Position numbers and translations under genes: made by a program | In this document: one piece after another, positions 45,048-54,395 of the stretch | How positions within the stretch are numbered: the stretch's first letter is position 1 | Layout: each line of letters opens with the position of its first letter | Notes under the pieces: generated by a model | The model's input: only the letters and a program-made list of their open reading frames with translations | Database searches by the model: none | Told to the model about the DNA's origin: nothing | DNA from: DASZRZ01 sp963732925 | GTDB taxonomy: Bacteria > Acidobacteriota > Terriglobia > Terriglobales > Acidobacteriaceae | NCBI GenBank assembly: GCA_963732925.1 | Contig: CAVTBJ010000007.1 | Coordinates: 62,001 to 126,000, forward strand | Direction of reading: 5' to 3' | DNA: 64,000 nt

Positions 45048-46118
45048 ATGCTTTATCTGGAAAGCGGCTACGCATTGCTCGGGTCAGGAATTGCGGTCGG
45101 AATCGCGATCGTTCTGGCGCTGGTGGGCCACAAGATGATCTTCGCGGCGGCGGATCGCTTCGTGGCCCGCACCGCCACGCCCATGGATGGCCATCTGGTG
45201 TCGTACTCGCGCAGGCCGGCCAAATACATGCTGCCGCTGGGAGCGGCGCTGCTGGTGCTACGGGCCTCCCCTCTCTCCCCGACGGTGCGAGATCCCGTCG
45301 TCCACCTGATCACGCTGGGCCTGATTGCCTGCACGGGATGGCTGGTGCTGGCGCTGGTGGGCGCCGCGGAAGCCACGGTGACGGACAAATACGCCATCAA
45401 TGTGGCCGACAACCTGGAAGCACGCCGAATCCAGACACAGATCGAAGTGCTGCACCGCATCATCATCGTAATCGTCTCCATTCTCACCATTGCCATCATG
45501 CTGATGACGTTTCCCACTGTGCGGCAATTCGGCCAAACCCTGTTCGCTTCCGCAGGAATTGCCGGACTGGTGCTCGGCCTGGCGGCCCAGTCCACCATTT
45601 CCAACCTTTTGGCGGGACTGCAGATCGCCCTCACCGAGCCCATTCGCATTGATGACGTGGTGATTGTGGAGAACGAGTGGGGCAAGATCGAAGAGATTGG
45701 CACCACATATGTTGTGGTGCGCATCTGGGACGAGAGGCGGCTTATCGTTCCTCTGGCTCAGTTTATCCAAAAACCGTTTCAGAACTGGACCCGGCAGAGC
45801 GCGCAGATTCTGGGAACCGTGTTTCTTTACGTCGACTACAGCGTGCCGGTCGAGGAGGTGCGACAGGAACTGCACCGCTGTCTGGAGGGCACGAATTTAT
45901 GGGACCGCCGGGTATGGAATCTGCAGGTAACGAACACGTCGGAACGCGCGCTCGAATTGCGCGCTCTCATGAGCGCCGCCGACGCTTCCCTGGCCTGGGA
46001 CCTGCGCTGTCTGGTGCGCGAGCATCTGGTCGGGTTCCTGCAGGCCAAGTATCCTTCCAGCCTGCCCAAGGTGCGCGCCGACGTGAGCGGAACGGCGCTA
46101 GCGGCCGGTGCGTCGTGA
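45048..46118 (+). CDS. MscS-family mechanosensitive ion channel
   Basis: The protein has 356 residues; AGAAGGGA precedes ATG 45048. About four membrane helices end in the pore helix TM3, with the Ala/Gly pattern ASAGIAGLVLGLAAQSTISN that lines MscS channels. The beta domain follows (EPIRIDDVVIVENEWGKIEE, TTYVVVRIWDERRLIVPL) with the usual NWTRQSAQILGTVF. The C-terminal alpha/beta domain ends near 345 with an Ala-rich tail. It releases solutes during hypo-osmotic shock, the family role. The N-terminal extra helices place it among the larger MscS types. Confidence 0.92.
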   Translation: MLYLESGYALLGSGIAVGIAIVLALVGHKMIFAAADRFVARTATPMDGHLVSYSRRPAKYMLPLGAALLVLRASPLSPTVRDPVVHLITLGLIACTGWLVLALVGAAEATVTDKYAINVADNLEARRIQTQIEVLHRIIIVIVSILTIAIMLMTFPTVRQFGQTLFASAGIAGLVLGLAAQSTISNLLAGLQIALTEPIRIDDVVIVENEWGKIEEIGTTYVVVRIWDERRLIVPLAQFIQKPFQNWTRQSAQILGTVFLYVDYSVPVEEVRQELHRCLEGTNLWDRRVWNLQVTNTSERALELRALMSAADASLAWDLRCLVREHLVGFLQAKYPSSLPKVRADVSGTALAAGAS

Positions 46119-46127
46119 TACCAATGA

Positions 46128-46157
46128 CAAATTTGAAATTTCAAAATCTTAAATTTT
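46128..46157. repeat. AT-rich AAATTTGAAATTTCAAA island
   Basis: ACAAATTTGAAATTTCAAAA followed by TCTTAAATTTTCC lies between mscS and yjbQ, immediately before the yjbQ start. It is one of several A/T-rich self-complementary islands in this window. It also replaces a good ribosome site for yjbQ. Confidence 0.5.
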
Positions 46158-46164
46158 CCAATCC

Positions 46165-46578
46165 ATGAAATCTCACACCGAATATCTGACGTTTCATACC
46201 AAAGAGCACCGCGCCTACGTGCACATTACGCCGCAGGTGGAAGCCATCTTAAAGAAGAGCGGGGTGCAGGAAGGGCTCGTACTGGTTTCCGCCATGCACA
46301 TCACAGCCGGGGTTTACGTGAACGATAATGAGGAGGGCCTGATCCACGACATCGACCAATGGCTGGAAGATCTGGCTCCTTTCCGCAGGGACTATCAGCA
46401 CCACCAGACCGGCGAGGACAACGGCGACTCCCATCTCAAAGCCATTCTTGTCCATCACCAGGTGCTGTTGCCGGTCAGCAGCGGCCATCTTGACCTGGGA
46501 ACCTGGCAGCGCGTTTTCTATGCCGAATTCGACGGCCAGCGGGATAAGCGCGTCCTGATCAAAGTGATCGGTGAGTGA
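46165..46578 (+). CDS. YjbQ family protein (UPF0047)
   Basis: The protein has 137 residues, about the normal length of the YjbQ family. It has HITPQVEAILKKSGVQEGLV, VSAMHITAGVYVNDNEEGLI with its conserved His, a second His group in DYQHHQTGEDNGDSHLKAIL, and GTWQRVFYAEFDGQRDKRVL. E. coli YjbQ has weak thiamine-phosphate synthase activity; the true role is unclear. It sits alone downstream of mscS. Confidence 0.9.
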   Translation: MKSHTEYLTFHTKEHRAYVHITPQVEAILKKSGVQEGLVLVSAMHITAGVYVNDNEEGLIHDIDQWLEDLAPFRRDYQHHQTGEDNGDSHLKAILVHHQVLLPVSSGHLDLGTWQRVFYAEFDGQRDKRVLIKVIGE

Positions 46579-46907
46579 TTTCGGGCGTTGCGGCGGTCGC
46601 CCCCGGGTACCAGCCCGATTAACCTCCACGGACGTGCCCGGGGCCGGCGCTATCTGTTGCCAAACAAAATGACGTCCGTCGTGTCCACAACCGCAATGAT
46701 GCCATGGGGTTAGTCTTCTCAGGTGATGCTCCGACTTGATTTTTGAGCTGTTTGGGTTGAAGCTTGATCTTCCGAGCTGGATGCGGACGAGCGGCTGAAG
46801 CGGGACCAGGATCCCCCCAGCGAGTTCTGCGACAGCTCCGCAATGCGCGGGACACGTACGTTCGTTACTCGCCAGCGGAGTAAACCTCAGGGGATGATTA
46901 CGTCGCC
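46579..46907. other. 329-nt gap with no supported gene
   Basis: The stretch between yjbQ and the TonB-like gene holds no protein-like frame. AGGGGAT lies about 14 nt before the TonB-like ATG. I see no clear promoter or terminator. Confidence 0.4.
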
Positions 46908-47990
46908 ATGTTTAGTGGTCTGCCTCAAACGCCGAAGCCATGGAAGTCGGTCGCATGCAGCTTCCTTCTGCAGGTAGCCGGCATAGCTGCGCTGGTTGCG
47001 GTTGGGCTATTGCCTCATGCGGAACTGGTGCGGCAGACGGTCAGTTCGTATATTCCGCTCACCGCCCCCATGGAGCAAGCCCGGCAGCCGGAACCCGTAC
47101 CCAACCGGCCGGTTCTACCCGCAAAGCACATAGAAGCGCCGAAGTTCATTGCCAAGCTCCACCTGCCGGTTCCGCCGCCCGTGCATCACCTGGAACCGGT
47201 GCGGCCGCCGGAAGTGAAGCTGCAAAGTGAAGAGTTCGTCCCTCTGCCTCCCAAGGAGGTCCGCCCGGAAGCGCCACGCGTGGTGGAAACGGGGACATTT
47301 TCCACGCAGACGGCGGCGGTAACTCCAAAAGCTGAGCCGAAGAAGGTGGAAACCGGCGAGTTTTCTACCGGCAGCTCAGCGACGCCGAATTCCAAGCTTG
47401 CCGCCCAGAAGGTACAGACCGGAGGATTCGGTGACCCCAATGGCGTCCCGGCCTCCAACAAAGGCGGCAACAGCCAGGCGCAAATCGCCCGCCTGGGCGG
47501 CTTTGATCTGCCCCCGGGCCCGGGAAATGGTAACGGGACGGGGGGCGCGTCTGGAGCCCGCGCAGTTGTTGCCAGCGCCGGTTTTGGCAATGGCGTCGCC
47601 ACCAGCACTCCCGGCAAAGGGGGCCGCGCAACCGAGGTCACGCAAGCCGCCGGATTCAGCGATTCGCAAGCCGCGGCCACCGCTCCGCAGCCCGTTCGCC
47701 AGGCGGCCATGAAGACTCCGGAAATAACGGGCGTAGAGATTCTTCACAAACCCACGCCGCAATACACCGACGAAGCCCGCCGCCTTAAGATTCAGGGAGA
47801 AGTCTTACTGGAGGTGGTCTTCACGGCAAGCGGCGAACTGCAGATCGTGAAAGTGGTGCGAGGACTGGGCCATGGATTGGATGAAGCCGCGGTCCGCGCT
47901 GCCGAGCAGGTTCAATTCAAGCCGGCTACCCGCGAAGGTAAGCCTGTGGACTCCAAGGCAACGCTCCACATCGTATTTCAACTGGCATAG
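46908..47990 (+). CDS. TonB-like energy-coupling protein with a repetitive linker
   Basis: The protein has 360 residues. One membrane helix (about 16-36) near the N-terminus is followed by a Pro-rich spacer (residues 55-125), as in TonB. Residues 125-255 are a linker in which a GxF core recurs six times, with Phe at 131, 152, 174, 199, 226 and 250. The C-terminal TonB domain (about 275-360) has GVEILHKPTPQYTDEARRLK, GEVLLEVVFTASGE and AAVRAAEQVQFKPATREGKP. It presumably couples the proton gradient to outer-membrane receptors, but no ExbB/ExbD or receptor is nearby. An M48 protease gene follows closely. Confidence 0.88.
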   Translation: MFSGLPQTPKPWKSVACSFLLQVAGIAALVAVGLLPHAELVRQTVSSYIPLTAPMEQARQPEPVPNRPVLPAKHIEAPKFIAKLHLPVPPPVHHLEPVRPPEVKLQSEEFVPLPPKEVRPEAPRVVETGTFSTQTAAVTPKAEPKKVETGEFSTGSSATPNSKLAAQKVQTGGFGDPNGVPASNKGGNSQAQIARLGGFDLPPGPGNGNGTGGASGARAVVASAGFGNGVATSTPGKGGRATEVTQAAGFSDSQAAATAPQPVRQAAMKTPEITGVEILHKPTPQYTDEARRLKIQGEVLLEVVFTASGELQIVKVVRGLGHGLDEAAVRAAEQVQFKPATREGKPVDSKATLHIVFQLA

Positions 47991-48016
47991 TGTTTTTAGA
48001 GGGAGAAGGCAACGTG

Positions 48017-49688
48017 ATGTCCAGGTTCCGCTTGTCCGTACTTGCATTGTTGATGCTGCTGCCGTGCTGGGCCGTGGCCCAGGAGGCGGTTCAGGATGCG
48101 CCACCTGGATTTGCCACGGTGGTGGAGCGCATTGCTACGCGCGAGAAAGCCAATTTGCTGCTGTTTCGCCGCTACGCTCCGATAGCCGAAACCTACATTC
48201 AACGCCTGAAACCCGATCCCGATCTGGGGGCGATCCCGACGGCAGACGATTACTTTCTGGGGCGCCTCGACTTCAGCGGCGGCTATCCGCAGGACCTCTC
48301 CTTCATGCCGGAGAAGGGCTTCACCAGCAGGCTGGTACGCACCCTTACCAGCGTTTACAAGCTGCACTTCCTTCCTCTCGGCTTCATGCAGATGATCATC
48401 CCGGACGCGGAAGGACTGAATCCCTCCACCTACGACTTCAAGTTTGTGCGGCGGGAGTTCCTGGGAGATGTCCGCTGCCTGGTGATTGACGTGTCGCCCA
48501 AGCAGGCGAAATCACGCGGCCGCTTCATCGGGCGCATCTGGGTGGAAGACCAGGACTACAACATCGTCCGCTTCAACGGCAGCTATTCCGGGGCGCCGCG
48601 CGGCAAGGTGTATCTGCACTTTGACAGCTGGCGCCTGAACCTGCAGCCCAACCTGTGGCTGCCGGCCTACGTCTACACGGAAGAATCGGACCTGGGATAT
48701 GCCATGGTCCGGCATATCACGTTCAAGGCCCAGACCCGGCTGTGGGGCTATGACCTGAAGCATGCGGGACGACGCGAAGAGTTCACGTCCATCACCGTGG
48801 ACTCCGACAACGTTCGCGATGCCAGCGAGACCGGCCACGACCTCACCCCGGTCGAAAGCGAGCGGCAATGGGAGCGCACCGCCGAGAACAACGTTCTAGA
48901 CCGGCTGGAAATGGCCGGGCTGATCGCGCCCGTGGGCGACGTGGACAAAGTTCTGCAAACCGTGATCAACAACCTGGAGATCACCAATAACCTTAACCTC
49001 ACTCCCGATGTGCGTGCCCGCGTACTGCTGACGGCTCCGCTGGAGTCGTTCACCGTGGGACGCACGATCGTGGTAAGCCGCGGGCTTGCTGGATGTCCTG
49101 CCGGACGAGGCTGCGCTGGCCGCCGTCCTCGCCCATGAACTGGCCCACATCGTGCTGGGGCACAGGCTGGACACCAAGTACGCGTTCAGCGACCGCATGA
49201 TCTTCCCGGATCAAGATAGCTTTGAACACATGGGCTTTTCGCATACCGGAAAGCAGGAAGAAGAAGCCGACGCCAAAGCGCTGCAGTTGCTGAAAAATTC
49301 GCCTTATGGAACACCCGACAAGCTGAAGCAGGTTGGCCTGTTCCTGCGGGAGCTGAACCAGCGCAAAGACGCGCTTCCCCACCTGCTGAAAGCCCACATG
49401 GGCGACGGCCTGCTCGAGGGAAAGGACGTTCGCATGTCGAGCCTGGAGTCGAACAGCCCCGAGCTGCAGCCGCGCAACGCCGACCAGATCGCCGCCCTGC
49501 CGCTGGGCGCGCGCATCAAGCTCGACCCGTGGAACAACCACATCGAACTGGTCAAGACCCCGATTGTTCCGCTGGTGTCCGCGCGGGAAAAGATGCCCTT
49601 CGAGGTCACACCTGTGTATCCCTATGTCACGCGCAACGTATCGCAGAATGGATCGGGAACGGAAACCGCGGCGGCCGCCAACAAGTAA
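48017..49688 (+). pseudogene. Exported M48-like metalloprotease, frameshifted
   Basis: The protein starts with a signal peptide (LSVLALLMLLPCWAVAQ). Residues 60-290 form an unfamiliar beta-rich domain resembling outer-membrane lipoprotein-sorting proteins (FIGRIWVEDQDYNIVRFNGS, KVYLHFDSWRLNLQPNLWLP). The catalytic part begins with VVSRGL and then shifts frame near 49085 (an extra T). It continues LLDVLPDEAALAAVLAHELA with the zinc motif HELAH (HExxH) and a third ligand Glu in EEEADAKALQLL. The total is about 556 residues. The joined protein would be an M48 peptidase of the BepA/YfgC type. As written it is broken, but the unbroken similarity suggests an assembly indel. Confidence 0.8.
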
Positions 49689-49728
49689 TCGCAGTCGCTT
49701 CGGTCAGGCAACAGGGTAGTCAGGCAAA

Positions 49729-49759
49729 AGCAGGGCGGGAATTCCCGCCCTGCTTTTTT
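49729..49759 (+). terminator. Strong Rho-independent terminator
   Basis: AGCAGGGCGGGAA and its complement TTCCCGCCCTGCT form a perfect 26-bp palindrome followed by six T. It lies 40 nt after the M48 stop. The preceding AAAA makes it a terminator in the other direction too, for the convergent polyprenyl synthetase. Confidence 0.85.
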
Positions 49760-49831
49760 GCTCGCTGTTCCCGCCAGGATGGCAGCAGAGCTTGCTTTTT
49801 TTTATCCGCGTTCCTCCGCGGCGAACTGCTT

Positions 49832-50821
49832 TTACTTTTCCCGGGCTACAACGAACTCAGGCGCCCACAAAAGGGCGCGCTTGAACTCCGAGTCCGGGAA
49901 ACTGCAAATGGACTCGCGGGCGCGGGTGGCGTAGTGCAGGGCTTTCTCCATGGCGGCATTGACCGACCCGTAGCGATGAAGAATGGCCAGAATCTGCTCG
50001 TGGGTGACGCTCTGGAAGGCGCGCTCCCGCAGCACGGTCTCGATCAGGAGCGCTTCCTCCGGCGTGCAGCTCTCCAGTGCATGGATGACGGCCATGGTCA
50101 CCTTGCCTTCCCGCAGGTCGCTGCCCACCGGCTTTCCCAGGGTTTCCTCCGAGGCGGTCAGGTCGAGAAGATCGTCCACCAGTTGGAAGGCCAGCCCCAG
50201 ATTGCGGCCGTACACGGCAAGCCGCTGTTCCTGCTCCCGGCTAGCGCCGCCGAGAATTCCTCCCAGGCGGGTGCAGACCGAAAACAGGCAGGCAGTCTTA
50301 CGGTCGATCAGATCCAGGTGCTCGCGCTCGCTGATGCGCCGACCCAGCTTTTCCATCTGGAGGAGCTCGCCCTCGACCATCATCTGAGTCAGTTCGATCA
50401 GAACGTCGAGAATGCGGAAGTTGCGCTCCTGCACGGCCAGCTTGAAGGCCTGCATGTAGAGCCAGTCGCCGGCCAGCACGCACTTGCTGTTTCCCCACCG
50501 AACGTTGGCGGCGGCGCGCCCGCGGCGGGTCTGGGCTTCATCAATGATGTCGTCGTGCACCAGGGTGGCGGTATGGATGATCTCCACCACCGCGCCCAGG
50601 CGGATGCCACTGCGGCCGTTGTGTCCCATCATCCTGGCGGTCAGCAGCAGCAGGGCCGGGCGCAGGCGTTTGCCGCCGCTGCCCCGCAGGTATTCGCCGA
50701 TTTCGGTAATGACCCCGACCTGGGAGACGGTGTCGCGCCCGAACTCGAGCTCGATGGCCGCGAGATCGTCCCGCAGCATTTCGAAAACTTCTTTAACGCC
50801 GATGGCAGCCGGTGTGCTCAA
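49832..50821 (-). CDS. Polyprenyl diphosphate synthase
   Basis: The protein has 329 residues and is an all-helical trans-prenyltransferase. Both Asp-rich motifs are complete: LVHDDIIDEAQTRRG (DDxxD) and AFQLVDDLLDLTAS. KRLRPALLLLTARM and GKPVGSDLREGKVTMAVIHA are also family marks. The residues before the first Asp motif set a long chain (heptaprenyl to octaprenyl or longer), presumably for menaquinone. The start at 50821 is a plain ATG, which fits. yajQ follows in the upstream direction, 68 nt away. Confidence 0.9.
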   Translation of the reverse strand: MSTPAAIGVKEVFEMLRDDLAAIELEFGRDTVSQVGVITEIGEYLRGSGGKRLRPALLLLTARMMGHNGRSGIRLGAVVEIIHTATLVHDDIIDEAQTRRGRAAANVRWGNSKCVLAGDWLYMQAFKLAVQERNFRILDVLIELTQMMVEGELLQMEKLGRRISEREHLDLIDRKTACLFSVCTRLGGILGGASREQEQRLAVYGRNLGLAFQLVDDLLDLTASEETLGKPVGSDLREGKVTMAVIHALESCTPEEALLIETVLRERAFQSVTHEQILAILHRYGSVNAAMEKALHYATRARESICSFPDSEFKRALLWAPEFVVAREK

Positions 50822-50889
50822 AATAGCCGTTCGATGGTAGTGATTCCGTTCTGATGTCGCGGTCCCTGTCTCGCGGTTCCCCTGCCGGC

Positions 50890-51387
50890 TCAGCTCGAGC
50901 GGTAGTTGGTGAACTGCATGTCGATGCCAAAATCGCGTTGCCGCAGCACTCCCATGATTTCCTGCAGAGTATCGCGGTCTTTGCCGCTCACGCGCACGCT
51001 GTCGCCCTGAATGGAGGCCTGCACCTTCTTCTTGGCATCCTTAATGGTCTTTACGATCTCGCGCGCCTTCTCCATGGGGATTCCCTGCTGCATCGCGATG
51101 CGCTGGCGCGCGGTGCCGCCGGCGGCGTTTTCCACGGCGCCGTAGGTCAGGCCTTTCAGCGGCACGCCACGCTTGACCAGCTTGGCCTGCAGGACGTCGT
51201 TGACCGCTTTGAGCTTGTAATCGTCCTTGGAGGAGACCACGATCGCATCCTTGCCTTCGAGGTGAATCTCGGAACCGGAGTCCTTCAGGTCGAAGCGCGT
51301 ATGCACTTCCTTGAGGGCCATCTGGATGGCGTTCTGGACCTCCTGCGGATCAATCGTGCTCACAATATCAAAGGAATTTTCAGCCAT
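50890..51387 (-). CDS. YajQ-family cyclic di-GMP/nucleotide-binding protein
   Basis: The protein has 165 residues from ATG 51387. It has the characteristic start MAENSFDIVSTIDPQEVQNA, then TRFDLKDSGSEIHLEGKDAI and a C-terminal VRVSGKDRDTLQEIMGVLRQ with FGIDMQFTNYR. YajQ-like proteins bind cyclic di-GMP in some pathogens and control virulence; their role elsewhere is open. Together with a PilZ protein and orphan kinases this fits a surface-signalling network, but no direct link is visible. Confidence 0.92.
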   Translation of the reverse strand: MAENSFDIVSTIDPQEVQNAIQMALKEVHTRFDLKDSGSEIHLEGKDAIVVSSKDDYKLKAVNDVLQAKLVKRGVPLKGLTYGAVENAAGGTARQRIAMQQGIPMEKAREIVKTIKDAKKKVQASIQGDSVRVSGKDRDTLQEIMGVLRQRDFGIDMQFTNYRSS

Positions 51388-51568
51388 AAGCCCCAAATCA
51401 TTTGGAAATGCACAGGCCTCCCCCGGCCTTCGGGTGGAAATACAAAATCGCTGCACTTCACGTCTTGCGGCGATTCGCTCCGGAGGTCGCCTGCTGTCGC
51501 CGCGGCCCGGGAACGGACCGTCTCGTCTCAGTCTCCCTCAGTGTACGCGACAAAGGCTTACGCGTCAG

Positions 51569-52414
51569 CTAGCGTGCGGCATCGGATGGGCGCAGCCGGA
51601 AGAAACGGCGAAAATTGCCGCTGCTGGCCTCCCCCAACTTTTCCGCCTCGATTCCCCGCACCCGCGCTACCGTGCGCGCTGTTTCCACCACGTAGGAGGG
51701 CTCGTTGCGCTTGCCGCGATGCGGAACCGGCGCCAGATACGGCGAGTCGGTTTCGATCAGGATGGAATCGAGCGGGACGTTGCGGGCGCTCTCCCGAATG
51801 TTCTCCGCCTTGGAATAGCTGACGTTGCCGGCAAAAGAAATCAGGAAACCCATCTCCAGGGCGGCGCGCGCGTGCTTCCATTCGCCGGTAAAGCAGTGCA
51901 GGATTCCTCCCAGCCCCAAACCGGCCCAGCCTCCGCCCAGCAGTTGCAGCAGGTCCTCCCATGCATTCTCGCTGTTGGCCGAGGGCCGGCAGTGAATCAC
52001 GATGGGAAGCTGCGCGGCTGCCGCCAGCTCCATCTGCCGGACCAGGACCAGTTTCTGAACGTCGCGCGGCGAGTGGTCATAGTGGTAATCCAGCCCGATT
52101 TCTCCCCAGGCAATCACCCGCGGATGGCGCGCCAGGGACTCCAGATGCGCATAGGCAGCGTCGTCCGCCAGGCGCGCTTCATGAGGATGGATGCCCACTG
52201 TGGCATAGATTCGGGGACCGCCGCCGGAAATCGCGGCGCCCTCGGGATCGTACTGTTCGGCAATACGGATGCCGCAGCCTGCGTCCTGGGGACCCTCGCC
52301 GTTTCCGATCGTGACAATGGCTTCGATGCCCGCCTCGCGGGCGCGCTCCAGCACTTGCGGGCGGTCCTGCTCGAATTTGGGACCGTCCAGATGGGCGTGC
52401 GAATCGACGTACAT
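51569..52414 (-). CDS. tatD: TatD-family metal-dependent DNase
   Basis: The protein has 281 residues from ATG 52414 and is a TIM-barrel hydrolase. Metal ligands are in DSHAHLDG, GIHPHEA, GEIGLDYHYDHSPRDVQK, IHCR, and the late LIETDSPYLAPVPHRGKRNE. A short insert between residues 45-65 and another at about 160 are not found in E. coli TatD. It is a 3'-5' exonuclease, possibly in DNA repair and chiral proofreading. It follows a helical-repeat protein gene by 119 nt, on the same strand. Confidence 0.92.
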   Translation of the reverse strand: MYVDSHAHLDGPKFEQDRPQVLERAREAGIEAIVTIGNGEGPQDAGCGIRIAEQYDPEGAAISGGGPRIYATVGIHPHEARLADDAAYAHLESLARHPRVIAWGEIGLDYHYDHSPRDVQKLVLVRQMELAAAAQLPIVIHCRPSANSENAWEDLLQLLGGGWAGLGLGGILHCFTGEWKHARAALEMGFLISFAGNVSYSKAENIRESARNVPLDSILIETDSPYLAPVPHRGKRNEPSYVVETARTVARVRGIEAEKLGEASSGNFRRFFRLRPSDAAR

Positions 52415-52457
52415 GCCGAAATTATAGCGGCGGACCTTCAGCAAGGATTTTCCAGAG

Positions 52458-52487
52458 TTGTCATTCCGAGCACAGCGAGGAATCTGC
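52458..52487. repeat. Dispersed 30-bp intergenic repeat, copy 2 (inverted)
   Basis: The sequence opens TTGTCATTCCGAG and ends GCGAGGAATCTGC, the reverse complement of the element at 13599-13628 with three differences by eye. It is in the tatD-to-helical-repeat gap, outside any gene, and is partly palindromic. Confidence 0.7.
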
Positions 52488-52533
52488 TGTCTTTTTTGGG
52501 GAAAACCCGGCGAGTTGCCCGTTGCAGGGTGGC

Positions 52534-53301
52534 TTACCGCCGCTCCACTTCCCGGGTGAGATAGCTCTTGATGCTGGGAGCCATGGCGGCGTGCTGCAGC
52601 AGGTCGCGCAGCACCGCAACCGGCAGCGATTGAGCGATGGCCAGTAAATGAGCCAGCGGGGTCTTGGGATTCAGCAGCAGGGCAATGCGGACGTCCCGCC
52701 GCAGCGACCACTTGGAATGGCGGCAGACGGCTGAAATCAGCGCCTCGGGAGAATCCGCGTGCATCAGGGCCCGGACCAGGCGGTCTTCGTTCAGGGCGGG
52801 ATTTTCCAGGGCCGCGCGCACCACGCGGTCGTCGTTATCGAGCAGCAGCGCTGCCATCAATCCGCCCGGTCCGCGATGTGCAAGCGTGAGCCGCTCGCCC
52901 GCGCTAAGGCTCTCCAGCCGGGCAATGAGCGTCTGCTCCATCACTACGCGCAGGTCGGCGGCCAGGCCGGGAAACAACGTGAGTTGCAAAAGCTCGAAGG
53001 TGTACATGCGGCGCACCACCGGGACCGCGACGTGGCGCGGCGTGTTCCGGTGGCGCACCAGCGCCGATTGCACCTTGCGCCGCTTCATCAGCGTGGCGTT
53101 GCGTGAGAGGTCTTCGATGATGCCGGCGGGTAGATCGCGACGCGCGAGCATCGCGAGCGCCAGATCTTCGCTCAGCGCGGGACTGGAAACCGCAGTGCGC
53201 AAGTCCGCTTCCTCGCGGCTGTGAATCAGTTCGTCCAGGCGGAGGCCATCTCTTTCCCGCGCCCGCTGCGCGCCCGTCGCCTTCCTGGAACCTTCCGCCA
53301 T
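52534..53301 (-). CDS. Helical-repeat protein of unknown function
   Basis: The protein has 255 residues from ATG 53301. It is all alpha, with repeats that recall HEAT-like or leucine-rich-repeat-variant proteins: AVSSPALSEDLALAMLARRD, FELLQLTLFPGLAADLRVVM, DDRVVRAALENPALNEDRLV, and RDVRIALLLNPKTPLAHLLA. These segments of about 40 residues end in Asn/Pro turns. Such repeats serve as protein-binding scaffolds. It lies between a BadF-type kinase gene and tatD, on the same strand. No named family is certain, though DUF2336 is similar in style. Confidence 0.75.
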   Translation of the reverse strand: MAEGSRKATGAQRARERDGLRLDELIHSREEADLRTAVSSPALSEDLALAMLARRDLPAGIIEDLSRNATLMKRRKVQSALVRHRNTPRHVAVPVVRRMYTFELLQLTLFPGLAADLRVVMEQTLIARLESLSAGERLTLAHRGPGGLMAALLLDNDDRVVRAALENPALNEDRLVRALMHADSPEALISAVCRHSKWSLRRDVRIALLLNPKTPLAHLLAIAQSLPVAVLRDLLQHAAMAPSIKSYLTREVERR

Positions 53302-53346
53302 ATTATCGATCCCGCACCCGCACGTTAATCCCGCAGCCACACGTCT

Positions 53347-54285
53347 CTAGGCTTGTACCCGCGCCCTTTCCGTCATAGTCATCCCGCGCGCCAGGCTCAG
53401 AGCGCCTGCCGCCGGGTCCACCATTCCGAAGCTTACGCAGGCTTCGGGATAGTCCCCCCGCAGGTGAGACAGGAATGCCTGACGCACCAGGCAGGCATGG
53501 TGGAACACGCTCCCCCCAATGGCCACGCGCACCTGTTGTCCGGGGCTCCACAAGCGCCGCATCACCATAGCGGCCAACGCCGCCAGCTCGGTTCCGGCAT
53601 TCAGCAAAACCTGGCGCGCCGGCATATCCCCACCCTGGGCGGCGGCTAAAACCGCCGGAAACAGCCTGGCATAGTCCGGACCCGGGGAAGCGTTGGCCGC
53701 CTGCACTGCATCGGCCAGGTTCTCCACTCCCCACTCGCGGAAAACGGCGCACGTGAGGGCGGTCGATTGTCCATTATCGTGCGCGCGCACCATGGCGGCT
53801 ACTGCCGTTCGTCCAATCCAGTGGCCCGACCCTTCGTCGGAGATGGCGCCGCCCCATCCGCCCGCGCGAGCGCTTTGGCGGTACTCGTTGCGGCCAAAGG
53901 CGATGGATCCGGTACCGGCCATCACCACCACTCCGGGAAGGGCCGCCAGGGCGTTCTCCAAGGCTACTTCCATGTCGCCCACAACCCGCACCTGCGAGGG
54001 CGGCAGCGGCACCATGCCGATCAAAATGTTGCGAATTGCCGTGCTGATTGCCGGAGTTGCGGCTCCCGCCACCCCGGCGCAGATCCGCTGGATTTCACTC
54101 ACCGAAACGCTCGCCGCCGAGCAGGCAGCGAGCACCGCCTCGCGCAGGTGGTTGCGGGCGAGGGCCTCGCCCAGTCGCACCACGTTGCTGCCCCCTGCCG
54201 TGGCCTTGGCCAGCACCCGGAGCTCGTCTCCAAGCAGGCAGGTGGTGGTGCTCCCTCCGCCATCGATACCGAGAAAGAATGCCAT
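53347..54285 (-). CDS. BadF/BadG/BcrA/BcrD-type ATPase (N-acetylglucosamine kinase-like)
   Basis: The protein has 312 residues from ATG 54285. It has the ASKHA fold with phosphate-1 loop FLGIDGGGSTTTCLLGD, phosphate-2 VVVMAGTGSIAFGR, GGWGGAISDEGSGHWIGRTA (the DEGSG motif of sugar kinases) and a C-terminal VAIGGSVFHHACLVRQAFL. The closest role is ATP-dependent phosphorylation of an amino sugar such as GlcNAc, or MurNAc-related recycling. It diverges from dapB with 110 nt between the starts. Confidence 0.9.
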   Translation of the reverse strand: MAFFLGIDGGGSTTTCLLGDELRVLAKATAGGSNVVRLGEALARNHLREAVLAACSAASVSVSEIQRICAGVAGAATPAISTAIRNILIGMVPLPPSQVRVVGDMEVALENALAALPGVVVMAGTGSIAFGRNEYRQSARAGGWGGAISDEGSGHWIGRTAVAAMVRAHDNGQSTALTCAVFREWGVENLADAVQAANASPGPDYARLFPAVLAAAQGGDMPARQVLLNAGTELAALAAMVMRRLWSPGQQVRVAIGGSVFHHACLVRQAFLSHLRGDYPEACVSFGMVDPAAGALSLARGMTMTERARVQA

Positions 54286-54395
54286 CGAAAATCGCTTTCC
54301 TTGTACCACATCCGCGGCCGATTTTAACTCGGCAATGGACTTCGCGAATCCATGCTTGAATTTACAAATTGCCGATTCCACATTACAACTCTTGC

